45,390 nt of DNA from Parafilimonas sp. (GTDB lineage Bacteria; Bacteroidota; Bacteroidia; Chitinophagales; Chitinophagaceae): positions 1-45,390 of the forward strand of contig JAFMEZ010000012.1 of the NCBI GenBank assembly GCA_017856455.1, given 5' to 3'. The notes beneath the pieces were generated by a model, which did not search any database, was not told where the DNA came from, and saw only the letters and a program-made list of their open reading frames with translations. Within the stretch, counting starts at the first letter, position 1; each line of letters opens with the position of its first letter. The translations under genes were made by a program, and so were the position numbers. Shown here in pieces: positions 1 to 9,007 of this stretch.

Positions 1-54
1 CAGTGACCCCTACTCTGTCAAAGTAATGCTCTAAACCAACTGAGCTAATGTTCC
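1..54 (-). tRNA. tRNA-Val (anticodon GAC), 3' part cut off by window edge
   Basis: Read on the minus strand from 54, the sequence has a 5' acceptor strand GGAACAT, a D arm GCTC...GAGC around AGTTGGTTTA, an anticodon stem TTACT/AGTAG and a 7-nt loop TTGACAG, which gives anticodon GAC (valine). The T arm and the 3' acceptor strand lie outside the window. A TAnnTTTG promoter box lies just upstream, at 64-71. A second valine tRNA, with anticodon TAC, lies about 1.3 kb away on the other strand. Confidence 0.85.
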
Positions 55-63
55 TGAATGCCG

Positions 64-93
64 CAAAGGTAATCATTCAATGAGTGAATCAAA
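64..93 (-). promoter_or_regulatory. Bacteroidota-type promoter of tRNA-Val(GAC)
   Basis: On the minus strand there is TTTG (93-90), an 18-nt spacer, then TACCTTTG (71-64). This matches the Bacteroidota -33/-7 consensus TTTG-N19-TAnnTTTG apart from one nt of spacing. The -7 box ends 9 nt before the tRNA 5' end. The -33 box overlaps the stop codon of the oxidoreductase gene. Confidence 0.65.
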
Positions 94-1258
94 ACAGTGG
101 CCATTTGAAAGATGATGTTAAATATATTTTCTTTCCTTCAGCAGATGATTTTCTTGCAGATTCGATGATTTCAAGAACGTGCAATGCATGTTCTACATTA
201 ATCTTTGGACTAGTATTATTCACAATAGATTCTGCAACTTTTGTTGCGCCTTCCTGCCATTGGTAACCACCCGTTTCAGCAACATAAAGTTTTGCTTGAC
301 TTTCCCATGAATCATCTAAATAAACACCATTTGTTTCCCAGTCATATCCAATCAATCGCATATTAGCTTTATCACCAAATATTTGAATGGAGTGCAATTG
401 TTGTCCCTTTGCTTCATGCCCATGAGGATCGAAGTAATTGAACCCACACATGATGTGACTGATCATTCCTTTACCATGATCCAAGAGTAAATGAGCGTTG
501 TCTTCAGCTTCCACTTTTACTGTACCCCTTTCATCAATTTCTCTTGTTGGATTCACAATACTGGTCATCGCCATGATTGATTTTGCAGGACCAAGTAATG
601 CAGTGAGTGTAGCAATATTATATACACCAAGATCTGGCATGCTGCCACCATCTTTTTCGTAGAAAAATGCTGACCAAGTTGGACCCGTATGTCCGTATTG
701 TCCATGTGCACTTGCAATTCTTCCCAATTTTCCCTCTTGAACCATTTTGTTCATGAATGAAAATTGAGGAGAGTTAACAACAGCAGGAGCACCCCATAGT
801 TTGAGGTTTTTTGCTTTTGCAAGATCCAATAATGCTCTTCCTTCAGCATAGGTATTGGCCATGGGTTTTTCACTCCAAACATGTTTTCCTGCCAGCAATG
901 CTTTTTTGTTAAGGTCACCATGGACTTGCATATCGGTTAGGGTAATCATCATATCAAATGGAACACCTTTAAGCAGATCATCGATGTTTCTGTATGTTTC
1001 TGCATTTAGTTTATACTGCCTTTTTTGTTCCAGGGCTCGCTCATATTTGATATCACAAAGGGCCACGATTTCAACCATGGAGGATGTTTGCAGATGAGGT
1101 ATATATCGATTACTAACGCTACCACATCCAATTATAGCCACTTTTAAATTTGTAAGTTTTTGTTCATCTGCATGAAGTTGCAAAGCATTCAGCAGCATTG
1201 CAGCACCCGTTGCAGCTGAATATTTCATGAAGTCTTTTCTAGTGATCTGATTGTTCAT
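89..1258 (-). CDS. Secreted Gfo/Idh/MocA family NAD(P)-dependent oxidoreductase
   Basis: This family oxidises or reduces sugars, inositols and related polyols with NAD(P). The 389-aa product has an N-terminal segment MNNQITRKDFMKYSAATGAA followed by a hydrophobic stretch ending in LHA. That resembles a Tat signal with RK in place of RR, so export to the periplasm is likely. The Rossmann motif GCGSVS is at 44-49, the acidic residue D69 closes the second strand, and the family motif EKP is at 130-132. The substrate-domain motif GGSMPDLGVYN is at about 204-214, with Tyr where many members have His. An in-frame ATG 21 nt upstream exists, but the start at 1258 puts the signal peptide at the N terminus. 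The gene stands alone between two tRNA genes, and its substrate cannot be read from context. Confidence 0.85.
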   Translation of the reverse strand: MNNQITRKDFMKYSAATGAAMLLNALQLHADEQKLTNLKVAIIGCGSVSNRYIPHLQTSSMVEIVALCDIKYERALEQKRQYKLNAETYRNIDDLLKGVPFDMMITLTDMQVHGDLNKKALLAGKHVWSEKPMANTYAEGRALLDLAKAKNLKLWGAPAVVNSPQFSFMNKMVQEGKLGRIASAHGQYGHTGPTWSAFFYEKDGGSMPDLGVYNIATLTALLGPAKSIMAMTSIVNPTREIDERGTVKVEAEDNAHLLLDHGKGMISHIMCGFNYFDPHGHEAKGQQLHSIQIFGDKANMRLIGYDWETNGVYLDDSWESQAKLYVAETGGYQWQEGATKVAESIVNNTSPKINVEHALHVLEIIESARKSSAEGKKIYLTSSFKWPLF

Positions 1259-1300
1259 AAAGCGCGGTTTATAGGTCAATTTACAAAACTGTTTTAACGA

Positions 1301-1331
1301 CTTGGAATTAATCTGAAAAAACTTATATTTG
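1301..1331 (+). promoter_or_regulatory. Promoter of tRNA-Val(TAC)
   Basis: CTTG (1301-1304), a 19-nt spacer and TATATTTG (1324-1331) match the Bacteroidota TTTG-N19-TAnnTTTG consensus with one mismatch in the -33 box. The -7 box ends 10 nt before the tRNA. Confidence 0.7.
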
Positions 1332-1341
1332 CACCCCCAAA

Positions 1342-1416
1342 GGGAGTTTAGCTCAGCTGGTTTAGAGCATCTGCCTTACAAGCAGAGGGTCGGCGGTTCG
1401 ATCCCGTCAACTCCCA
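1342..1416 (+). tRNA. tRNA-Val (anticodon TAC)
   Basis: A complete cloverleaf can be drawn. The acceptor is GGGAGTT/AACTCCC and the D arm is GCTC/GAGC. The anticodon stem is TCTGC/GCAGA with loop CTTACAA, giving anticodon TAC (valine). The variable loop is GGGTC, the T arm is GGCGG/CCGTC with loop TTCGATC, and the discriminator base is A. The 3' CCA is not encoded: CAA follows the discriminator. The D loop contains an extra T, as in the tRNA-Val(GAC) at the window start. Confidence 0.95.
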
Positions 1417-1420
1417 CAAA

Positions 1421-1445
1421 AGGCCACTATATAGTGGCCTTTTTG
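1421..1445 (+). terminator. Intrinsic terminator after tRNA-Val, probably bidirectional
   Basis: AGGCCACT, loop ATAT and AGTGGCCT form a perfect 8-bp stem followed by TTTTT. On the minus strand the same hairpin is followed by TTTT, so it can also end transcription of the large convergent gene whose stop lies at 1451. Confidence 0.85.
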
Positions 1446-1450
1446 ATTTT

Positions 1451-4400
1451 CTACCTCACCAAAGTAATATACCCCACAATTTGTTTTCTCCCAGATTTTG
1501 GATACACAACGTAATAATATGTACCTGAAGGCAGGTCTATCCCATTTTTCTTACCATCCCATGGATTCAAATAGCCTTCGCTTTTAAAAACTTGCTGCCC
1601 ATTTGCCGCATACACTTCAATTAAACAGTCGGGATAAATTTCAAGATTGCTGATTTTCCATGTGTCATTGATCCCATCACCATTTGGCGTAAAAGTATTC
1701 GGGATGATGGGTTTGCGCAAGACATGCATTTTGAGTTGATCGAAACTCGAACAGTTTCCACTTCCAGTAACTTTTAATTGATATATGATATCAGATTGCG
1801 GATTTTTTATAAATGGTTGTAATGAATCACTTGCACTCAAATAAGTACTGGGCGTCCACTGATAGCGCAATCGATTGCCTTTTGCTGTTGCATTGATCTT
1901 GGTATCGGCATCATCCAATGCAAATATTTCCAACCCTGCAGAAATTTTTGGATAATCATGCATCGTTATCATTTTCTGTACGGTGTCAGAAATACAACCT
2001 ACAGATGTCTTTGCAAAATACCTTACCATAAATGTATCTGGTTGCTTATAGGTATGTGATGGATTTTGAATAGCACTAATGGAACTATCTCCAAAATTCC
2101 AGTACCAAGCAGTAATGGGCTTTACAATGCCATCTGTTTTATCACTGAAGAGAATTGTTGAGCCTATACATGCAGAATCCAGACTCTCAAATGACGCTTT
2201 TGGTTGTGGAAATACATCCAACAATACTTGTGTCATTGAGTCAACACATTGTTGATTGCTCAGTGCAATGAGTTTCACTTTATAGTTTCCTAATTGCTTA
2301 TAAAAATGTAATGGGTTTTTGATCATGCTCGATGTAGTATCATTTTTATCACCAAAATCCCATTTATATTTCAATGCGTTATCTGTTCCATCCTTAATGC
2401 TGGTATTATTGGTAAATAAAGCCTTACCCTCTGGAAGACAAACTATCGGAAGATCAAAATTTACCACTGGCAAATAATGGATGTCAACTGGTATTGACTT
2501 CAACTCACTCACACAACCATTCTCCGTTGTAACTTTTAGTGAAACATTATATGTAGCAGCAGCATCGTATCGGTATGTAACAGGTTTTTCATCAATTCGA
2601 TCAACAACTGCCTTCCCATCATCAAAATTCCATTCCCAATCTTTCAATTTTCCAACAAGTGGCTTAGCGAGCGGAGTAAAAAAAACATCATTCTTCTCAC
2701 AGGTAATATCGCTGAACTTGAAATCTGCAATGGGACGAGGCCAGATCACTTGATCCTGGTAGGCTGAATCCCTGCAACCAGAGGTTGCAATGTATAAATA
2801 CTTGAGCTGAACGGTATCTGCTTTCCCAATCAGCTGCGGATTAAATAATCCAGATGAAGAAACCCCTGCCCCATTGTATGTAAAATCTCCTGCGACATTT
2901 TGATCAAATTTTGTTTGGGTAATTTGTCGAGGTAATGCATCCAAACATATTCCTGGCAGTGAATCGAAATAAACTTTTGGACTCGCCAATAATTTTACTG
3001 GTTTTGAAATTGATTTACTACAAGATGAAGCAGCACCTGAATATGCCTGAAGTCTGACAGTGTATTTAACATCAGCAGGCGTTTGAAAACCGGTATATTG
3101 ATAAGCATACCGCTTTCCGGGAAGGGGATCTTTATCTATGGTCACCTTGGTTGTATCGTTTTCATCCCAAAATATTTTCAAAAAAGTTACATTACCGAAG
3201 TCAACAGTAGAATTATTTGTGATCCGCAATGAGTCATTGCTGCAGAGTAGATTAGCATTCATTACATCAAATGCTGGAATGGGATTTGCGCCGTTTACTG
3301 TAAATGTCTGAGAAAGTGAATCAACACACCCGTTGGATGTAACAATCAGCTTTACTTTATAAAAACCTGTGTCATTGTATTTAATAATAGGATCTTTTTC
3401 CAACGTGTTTTCAAGTTTATAAGAGGGACCCTTTTCAATGGGAGAATCTCCATCATTAAAAAACCATTGATATGAGAAGTTTTTATTCCCATCAGGGGAA
3501 GAAGTAGTATCAATAAATTGAGCTGATGCGTCATTCAAACATATTTCAGGCACGATAAACCCTGGAATAGGATTTGCATTGATCACCAGTGATGAAATAC
3601 TGAATGTATCACTGATGCAACCTGTAGATGATTCAGCAATCAATTTAATTTTTCGCTGTCCAAACTTGTTATAAACAAGATTATGTGAAGTTGATAAGGT
3701 ATCTTCAATATAGACATTGCTCGTATCAAAATTCCAACGCCATTTTACTATACTGCCAGTATCTATAGTTGATACATCCTCAAACGTAATGGATTTATCA
3801 ACGCATTTAATATCCTGGACTTTATAAGCAGGCTTAGGCTTTGAACTTAGTCGTACAGTTTTTAAACTATCATCAGAAAAACATCCTCTAACAGATGCAA
3901 CTTTCAGACTAACATTATAATCTGAGGCTTTCAAAAAATGAATCTTCGGTTGAATTTGCTTTATTGTATCAACTTTAACTCCATTTGCAAAATTCCACAC
4001 CCATCTCACCGCAGCTGAGGAATCTGCTTTGAATAGAACAGAATCACCACTACAGCCACTTGTGATAAAATCAAAATTTGCAATTGGGCGATCTATAATC
4101 AGGCGAATACTATCTACAGCAGTACCGCATGTTGCAGTCGTAGAAGACACAACATAAATACCAGTATCTCTGGGAAGAAATGATTTGAAAGAAATGATTG
4201 AATCTGTTCCTGTGAAATTATTTGGCCCCACCCATGTGAAATCCTTAGCTTCTTCAACCTGCGCTTTTATGTTAACATCAACTCTGTTACAAAGCGTATC
4301 TTTTTCAAGCAAGTAAACGCCAGGTTTCAAGTCATTGGTGAATAAAACGGTATTTGAACTGAAGTCAGAAAAATAACCAAACCGAGCAGTAGTTGCAGGT

Positions 4401-5689
4401 CCACCTTGTATCACCCCTGCATGAAATTTACCCTTTGTATTTTCAATCAATACTCTATCACCACCTGCTATCAGTTCAGTTGGAATTTGCAATCTTGCAT
4501 AATACCATTTTCCTGAAGAACCATTGACCAACTGAAATTTTGATGAGTCGACATATAAATTGGTACCATTGAAAAGAAAATCTTTGATGATTTCCTTTGG
4601 AGCAAGAACATTGACAAAAAAACTTTCGTTTGAAGATGCGCGAGTAATACTTACCTGTTTTGAACCTGTGCACTTGACGGAGGGAATAACTGCACCACCT
4701 AACTCACATCCGAATCCAGAAATTTGAAACATTTGTACAGGCTTACTGGTTTCAACATAATCTGCAACATTAGCAGAAGATCCAAGCTGACCCGTATAAT
4801 AATCTCCTGCTTTTTGTAAAACACCTACTTGTGTTCCGTTAACCCAAACGATCGTATTGTCTTCTGTAGCAAATACATAATAATAATCTGGACTATTCCC
4901 TGTAAAATAACCACGCAATATGACAAATTCTTGTCCTGCTAGTCTATCCGGAATTAATTGATCTCCTGCGGTATCTCCACAGTTTTGAAGACCGAGCGTA
5001 TCATCTTTTGTAGTAATAGCAATTGGTTTATTTGATTTGACTAAAGTTCCTCCAGGTCTTCCAACAGCAACTGTAGTTAAAACAGAGAATACATAAGTCT
5101 CACCTTTGTTTAACTTGATAGAAATATTTTTATTCCCTGAATTATTCAAAACAACAGGTGACTCAACGTCAATGATTGTGCTATCCTCTGTAGCCAGTAC
5201 AATAAAATCAGATGTATAGGTTGTGGTAGGTGTTGAAGGCCTGTTTGTAAATACCATTTGAAATGGCACAGTAAACTTTGTCCCTAAAGCATTTCTTCCC
5301 TTCAAGGCAAACATGTCTCCATTAAAACCATTTGCTATATCATAATAACAGGTTATACGATTGGTTGCCTGGATTCTGATGCCTTTTTTTTGGGTTGTTG
5401 TAATAGCAGTGTTCTCAATCAGATCGATATAGGGTGATAAATTGATTGACACTGCAGTATCTGCCTTAATACTCAATTTAATTGGAACAAAAGATGGATT
5501 TGCTGGAATGCTCACTGTGACATCTGCCGACTGTTTAGAAGTCGCAATTCTTAAATAGATCGGACGATCACCATGGGATTGTTGCAAATCAGGCGCTGCA
5601 AACCAAAAATCAATGTCAGATTGTGCATTGGTTTGAATAATGGAGAAAAGAGCGATAATGACAAAAATCTTTCTACTTAAATTATTCAT
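1451..5689 (-). CDS. Giant cell-surface protein: IgGFc-binding-like N terminus, PKD repeats, gliding-motility/T9SS C-terminal domain
   Basis: The product is 1412 aa from the chosen start, where MNNLSRKIFVIIALFSIIQT followed by NAQ forms a clear signal peptide. The 11 extra residues of a longer reading would bury it. The first 450 or so residues resemble the IgGFc-binding domain found at the N terminus of bacterial adhesin-like proteins. The middle holds a series of PKD-type Ig folds, recognised by repeats such as WRWNFDTSN, WEWNFDDGK, YKWDFGDKND and WYWNFGDSS, each followed by a hydrophobic YxVxL strand. The last 85 or so residues begin with TFTPNGDGINDTW and end GYITLVR, the gliding-motility-associated type B sorting domain (CHU_C). 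In such proteins this directs export by the type IX secretion system and attachment at the surface. An adhesin or extracellular-matrix role is inferred; no enzymatic domain is visible. Confidence 0.85.
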   Translation of the reverse strand: MNNLSRKIFVIIALFSIIQTNAQSDIDFWFAAPDLQQSHGDRPIYLRIATSKQSADVTVSIPANPSFVPIKLSIKADTAVSINLSPYIDLIENTAITTTQKKGIRIQATNRITCYYDIANGFNGDMFALKGRNALGTKFTVPFQMVFTNRPSTPTTTYTSDFIVLATEDSTIIDVESPVVLNNSGNKNISIKLNKGETYVFSVLTTVAVGRPGGTLVKSNKPIAITTKDDTLGLQNCGDTAGDQLIPDRLAGQEFVILRGYFTGNSPDYYYVFATEDNTIVWVNGTQVGVLQKAGDYYTGQLGSSANVADYVETSKPVQMFQISGFGCELGGAVIPSVKCTGSKQVSITRASSNESFFVNVLAPKEIIKDFLFNGTNLYVDSSKFQLVNGSSGKWYYARLQIPTELIAGGDRVLIENTKGKFHAGVIQGGPATTARFGYFSDFSSNTVLFTNDLKPGVYLLEKDTLCNRVDVNIKAQVEEAKDFTWVGPNNFTGTDSIISFKSFLPRDTGIYVVSSTTATCGTAVDSIRLIIDRPIANFDFITSGCSGDSVLFKADSSAAVRWVWNFANGVKVDTIKQIQPKIHFLKASDYNVSLKVASVRGCFSDDSLKTVRLSSKPKPAYKVQDIKCVDKSITFEDVSTIDTGSIVKWRWNFDTSNVYIEDTLSTSHNLVYNKFGQRKIKLIAESSTGCISDTFSISSLVINANPIPGFIVPEICLNDASAQFIDTTSSPDGNKNFSYQWFFNDGDSPIEKGPSYKLENTLEKDPIIKYNDTGFYKVKLIVTSNGCVDSLSQTFTVNGANPIPAFDVMNANLLCSNDSLRITNNSTVDFGNVTFLKIFWDENDTTKVTIDKDPLPGKRYAYQYTGFQTPADVKYTVRLQAYSGAASSCSKSISKPVKLLASPKVYFDSLPGICLDALPRQITQTKFDQNVAGDFTYNGAGVSSSGLFNPQLIGKADTVQLKYLYIATSGCRDSAYQDQVIWPRPIADFKFSDITCEKNDVFFTPLAKPLVGKLKDWEWNFDDGKAVVDRIDEKPVTYRYDAAATYNVSLKVTTENGCVSELKSIPVDIHYLPVVNFDLPIVCLPEGKALFTNNTSIKDGTDNALKYKWDFGDKNDTTSSMIKNPLHFYKQLGNYKVKLIALSNQQCVDSMTQVLLDVFPQPKASFESLDSACIGSTILFSDKTDGIVKPITAWYWNFGDSSISAIQNPSHTYKQPDTFMVRYFAKTSVGCISDTVQKMITMHDYPKISAGLEIFALDDADTKINATAKGNRLRYQWTPSTYLSASDSLQPFIKNPQSDIIYQLKVTGSGNCSSFDQLKMHVLRKPIIPNTFTPNGDGINDTWKISNLEIYPDCLIEVYAANGQQVFKSEGYLNPWDGKKNGIDLPSGTYYYVVYPKSGRKQIVGYITLVR

Positions 5690-5794
5690 GGAGAGGAGAC
5701 ATTGGACTATTCCCAGCTTCAAGGAATTAAGTTAGCGCATTTTTTTAATCGATTGATTTTCAAATCATTTCTTTTTAAACCTTCCCTCCCAAAT

Positions 5795-5825
5795 TTTGTT
5801 AGAAGTAAAATATTAACTAACTTTG
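5795..5825 (+). promoter_or_regulatory. Consensus Bacteroidota promoter of the nitroreductase gene
   Basis: TTTG (5795-5798), exactly 19 nt, then TAACTTTG (5818-5825). This is a full match to TTTG-N19-TAnnTTTG. The -7 box ends 20 nt before the ATG at 5846. Confidence 0.8.
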
Positions 5826-5845
5826 ATGTTTAAACATTAATTATT

Positions 5846-6481
5846 ATGGAAACACAGTTTTTAGAAGCTTTAAAATGGAGATATGCAACCAAGAAGATGA
5901 GTGGTAAAGAAATCCCTTCAGAAAAACTGGATGCCATTCTTGAAGCAATCAGATTGACACCAAGCTCATTCGGACTTACACCCTATTCAGTAGTTGTGGT
6001 ACAGGACAAAGAAATTCAAGCGAAATTATTGCCACATTGTTATAATCAATCGCAAATTGTAGATGCTTCTGCCCTACTGGTTTTTGCTCCTTGGAAAAAC
6101 ATCAATACTGAGCAAGTTGATACCTACATGAAGGAAATAGCAGATGCACGTGGCATACCAGTGGAATCATTGAATGATTTTGCCAATGCGATAAAAGGAA
6201 AAATCAATCACAGTTCACTTGAAGATCTTCATGCATGGGCAAGCAAGCAAGCCTATATCGCACTTGGATTTGGATTGGCAGCTGCTGCTGTTGAAAAAAT
6301 TGACTCAACGCCAATGGAAGGATTTAATCCAGATGCCGTAAATGAAGTTTTAGGATTTAATGAAAAGGGTCTTCACGCTGCTTGCATTCTTGCACTAGGT
6401 TACCGTGATACCGAAAAAGATTTTCTAGCAACAGCCATTAAAGTAAGAAGAAAAAAAGAATCGCTTTTTATTGAAGCTTAA
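5846..6481 (+). CDS. Nitroreductase family NAD(P)H-dependent flavin oxidoreductase
   Basis: The 211-aa protein has the length and layout of the NfsB/NfnB nitroreductases, FMN enzymes that use NAD(P)H to reduce nitroaromatics, quinones or flavins in the cytoplasm. The N-terminal motif RYATKKM (about residues 12-18) and RLTPSSFGLTPYSVVVV (about 36-52) correspond to the FMN phosphate-binding and dimer-interface segments of the family. The central alanine-rich helix ALGFGLAAAAVE and the C-terminal GYRDTEKDF also fit. The gene is monocistronic, with a consensus promoter 20 nt upstream and an intrinsic terminator at 6518. The physiological substrate cannot be told from the sequence. Confidence 0.88.
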   Translation: METQFLEALKWRYATKKMSGKEIPSEKLDAILEAIRLTPSSFGLTPYSVVVVQDKEIQAKLLPHCYNQSQIVDASALLVFAPWKNINTEQVDTYMKEIADARGIPVESLNDFANAIKGKINHSSLEDLHAWASKQAYIALGFGLAAAAVEKIDSTPMEGFNPDAVNEVLGFNEKGLHAACILALGYRDTEKDFLATAIKVRRKKESLFIEA

Positions 6482-6517
6482 TCAAAGATTTAAATTAAAT
6501 AATTAAACAAAATACTG

Positions 6518-6548
6518 AACCATCTTTCAATAAGATGGTTTTGTATTT
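6518..6548 (+). terminator. Intrinsic terminator after the nitroreductase gene
   Basis: AACCATCTT (6518-6526), loop TCAAT and AAGATGGTT (6532-6540) form a perfect 9-bp stem followed by a T-rich tail. It separates the nitroreductase gene from the TonB receptor gene that starts at 6566. Confidence 0.8.
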
Positions 6549-6552
6549 ATGT

Positions 6553-6564
6553 AATCGTACGATT
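6553..6564. promoter_or_regulatory. Perfect 12-bp palindrome AATCGTACGATT directly before a start codon
   Basis: The palindrome ends 1 nt before the ATG of the TonB receptor gene and begins about 12 nt after the terminator stem. It could be an operator or a translation-control site. No TAnnTTTG box was found in this short gap, so the promoter of the receptor is unclear. Its function is an inference from position only. Confidence 0.4.
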
Positions 6565-6565
6565 T

Positions 6566-9007
6566 ATGAGAAATCTTTTCCTGTTAACATTGTCATTCAC
6601 AATTATTTTTTTCGCTCAAGCGCAAGTTGGACCCACAGCAACAATAAGTGGTTACGTGGTCGATAAAAACACACAAAAGCCCTTATCTGGTGCAACCGTT
6701 CAACTTTCCAATGGCAAAGGAAAACCAACAGACAGCATTGGCTTTTTCAGAATCATTACGAGTCCGGGTACCTATAACCTAACAGTCACCCTACTGAATT
6801 ACACAGAAAAAACCATTTCCAATATTGTACTTACTTCTGGAAATGAATCTACCATCAATATTGAAATGGAACCAAGCGCAAAGAAATTGGATGAAATCGT
6901 AATCGTGAACAGAAGAAGCTCAGCTAGAGCTGCCAGTCTTGAATCACCTTTGAGCATCCAAAAAATGACAACAGAAGAAATCAAAAGAAATCCGGGTGGA
7001 AATTTTGATATCAGTAAAGTCATTCAATCACTTCCAGGTGTTGGAGGTGGTGTTGGAGGTGGAGGATATAGAAATGATATCATCATTCGCGGAGGAGCAC
7101 CTAGTGAAAATGTCTACTATCTAGACGGTATTGAAATCCCCATCCTCAATCACTTTGGAACACAAGGCAGCGGAGGGGGACCACAAGGAATACTCAATGC
7201 AAATTTTATAGAAGAAGTTAAAATCAGTACCAGCGCATTTGATGCACGATACGACAATGCACTCAGCAGTGTTCTACAATTCAAACAAAAATCTGGTAAC
7301 AATAACAGAACCCAAGGCAATGCAATTTTAAGTGCGACCGACTTGGCATTAACATTAGACGGACCTGTTAATTCAAAAACAACTTATCTGGCTTCTGTCA
7401 GAAGAAGTTATTTGCAATTTTTATTTCAAGCATTAGACTTACCCATCAGACCAAATTACTGGGACTTTCAATTCAAGACCACAACGAAGATTGATGAAAA
7501 GACGACGTTGAATTTCATCGGACTCGGTGCGATTGACGAATTCAGTTTTGCTGCTCCAAAAGAAGCTAGTCTTGAAAAATTATATGTCCTTAACTCTAAT
7601 CCTTTAATCAATCAATGGAATTATACATTTGGAACCAGTTTAAAAAGACTTACTAAAAATGGTTATTGGAATCTTGCCTTAAGCAGAAATATGCTGGATA
7701 ATCAACTTGATAAATTCGAAGACAATGAAAATCCATCAGAAGAAACAAGAACCCTTCTTACCAACAGCAGAGAAGCTGAGAATAAATTAAGGTTTGATGC
7801 CAGTGTTTTAAAAAATGGATGGAAATTAAATTATGGTGCTTCTACTCAATATGTTGATTTTAACAATGAATTTTTTGCACTGATCAGAAAGGCTATCAAA
7901 GATGCAAATGGAGCAATCCTTCAAAACGGATTGAGCATCAACAGTGTAAATATGATTGACTTTTTTAAATATGGAGCATTTATACAAGTCAGTAAAAAAA
8001 TATTCAACGAAAGAATGGCACTGAGTTTTGGAACCCGTGTTGATGGCAACTCTCTTGCAACAAGCGAAAGTAATCCCTTCAAACAATTTTCACCAAGATT
8101 CTCTCTAAGCTATGCGGCAACTGATAAAATAAATCTGAATGCAAGCATTGGAAGATATTATAAGCTTCCTTCTTATACTCAACTGGGCTATGGAAATATC
8201 TACTCATCCTCGATTATTAAAAATCCAGGGGAATATATTTCAAGCAATCATTATGTAACTGGAATTGAATACATCCCTAATAATTCATTCCGACTTACTG
8301 TTGAAGGATTTTATAAATACTACGACAACTATCCTATCAGTATTATTGATGGTGTAAGTCTTGCGAATAAAGGAACTGAAATTGGTAGCGTTGGCAATGA
8401 ACCTGTCATACAAGTCGGCAAAGGAAAAGCATATGGAATAGAATTGCTTGCTCAGAAAAAACTCACAAAGAGATTCTTTGGAATCCTGAGTTACACTTAT
8501 TACCATTCAAAATTCTCAGACAGAACTGGAAACTTTATTCCTGCAAGTTGGGATAACAGACATCTGCTTAGCATAACCTGGGGATATAAATTCAAGAAGA
8601 ATTGGGAATTGGGACTCAAATTCAGATACCAAGGAGCTGCGCCATATACTCCATTTGATCTGGTAAGCTCTCGACTCAATTATTTAACACAGGGTACTGG
8701 TGTTTATGATAACAGTCAATACAATACTTTAAGACTGGATCCATTTAATTCAAGTGATGTGAGGATTGATAAGAAATGGAATTTCAATCGATTTACACTG
8801 AATTTATTTATGGATGTATCCAACTGGTATGTATCCAAAATATCAGGAAGACCAGAATATACCTTTGAAAGAACAAATAATGGAACTTCATTTGCTACAA
8901 CAGATAACAAACCCATAAAATCAGATGGATCAAATGCAATTCCAGTTATCCTTCCTAACATTTCATCTATCACAACACCAACGATAGGTTTTATTGTTGA
9001 ATTTTAA
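6566..9007 (+). CDS. TonB-dependent outer-membrane receptor with carboxypeptidase-regulatory-like N-terminal domain
   Basis: The 813-aa protein is predicted to import an unknown ligand across the outer membrane, powered by TonB. A signal peptide (MRNLFLLTLSFTIIFFAQAQ) is followed by a carboxypeptidase-D regulatory-like domain at about 25-110 (SGYVVDKNTQKPLSGATVQL). The plug domain at about 115-240 includes a glycine-rich stretch and NDIIIRGGAPSENVYYLDGI. The rest is a beta-barrel rich in alternating aromatic strands, ending in GFIVEF with the terminal Phe usual for outer-membrane barrels. No SusD partner lies next to it, so it is not a standard glycan SusCD pair. The stop codon overlaps that of the convergent gene. 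Confidence 0.88.
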   Translation: MRNLFLLTLSFTIIFFAQAQVGPTATISGYVVDKNTQKPLSGATVQLSNGKGKPTDSIGFFRIITSPGTYNLTVTLLNYTEKTISNIVLTSGNESTINIEMEPSAKKLDEIVIVNRRSSARAASLESPLSIQKMTTEEIKRNPGGNFDISKVIQSLPGVGGGVGGGGYRNDIIIRGGAPSENVYYLDGIEIPILNHFGTQGSGGGPQGILNANFIEEVKISTSAFDARYDNALSSVLQFKQKSGNNNRTQGNAILSATDLALTLDGPVNSKTTYLASVRRSYLQFLFQALDLPIRPNYWDFQFKTTTKIDEKTTLNFIGLGAIDEFSFAAPKEASLEKLYVLNSNPLINQWNYTFGTSLKRLTKNGYWNLALSRNMLDNQLDKFEDNENPSEETRTLLTNSREAENKLRFDASVLKNGWKLNYGASTQYVDFNNEFFALIRKAIKDANGAILQNGLSINSVNMIDFFKYGAFIQVSKKIFNERMALSFGTRVDGNSLATSESNPFKQFSPRFSLSYAATDKINLNASIGRYYKLPSYTQLGYGNIYSSSIIKNPGEYISSNHYVTGIEYIPNNSFRLTVEGFYKYYDNYPISIIDGVSLANKGTEIGSVGNEPVIQVGKGKAYGIELLAQKKLTKRFFGILSYTYYHSKFSDRTGNFIPASWDNRHLLSITWGYKFKKNWELGLKFRYQGAAPYTPFDLVSSRLNYLTQGTGVYDNSQYNTLRLDPFNSSDVRIDKKWNFNRFTLNLFMDVSNWYVSKISGRPEYTFERTNNGTSFATTDNKPIKSDGSNAIPVILPNISSITTPTIGFIVEF

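Noticed and set aside
84-266. Small plus-strand frame at the window start
   Set aside because: It lies wholly antisense to the C terminus of the Gfo/Idh gene and has no independent support.
1-1416. Integration site (att) at the tRNA genes
   Set aside because: No integrase, direct repeat of a tRNA 3' end or change in gene type is visible next to the tRNAs.
6566-9007. SusC of a polysaccharide-utilisation locus
   Set aside because: No SusD-like lipoprotein or glycoside hydrolase is adjacent to either TonB receptor, so a glycan locus is not supported.
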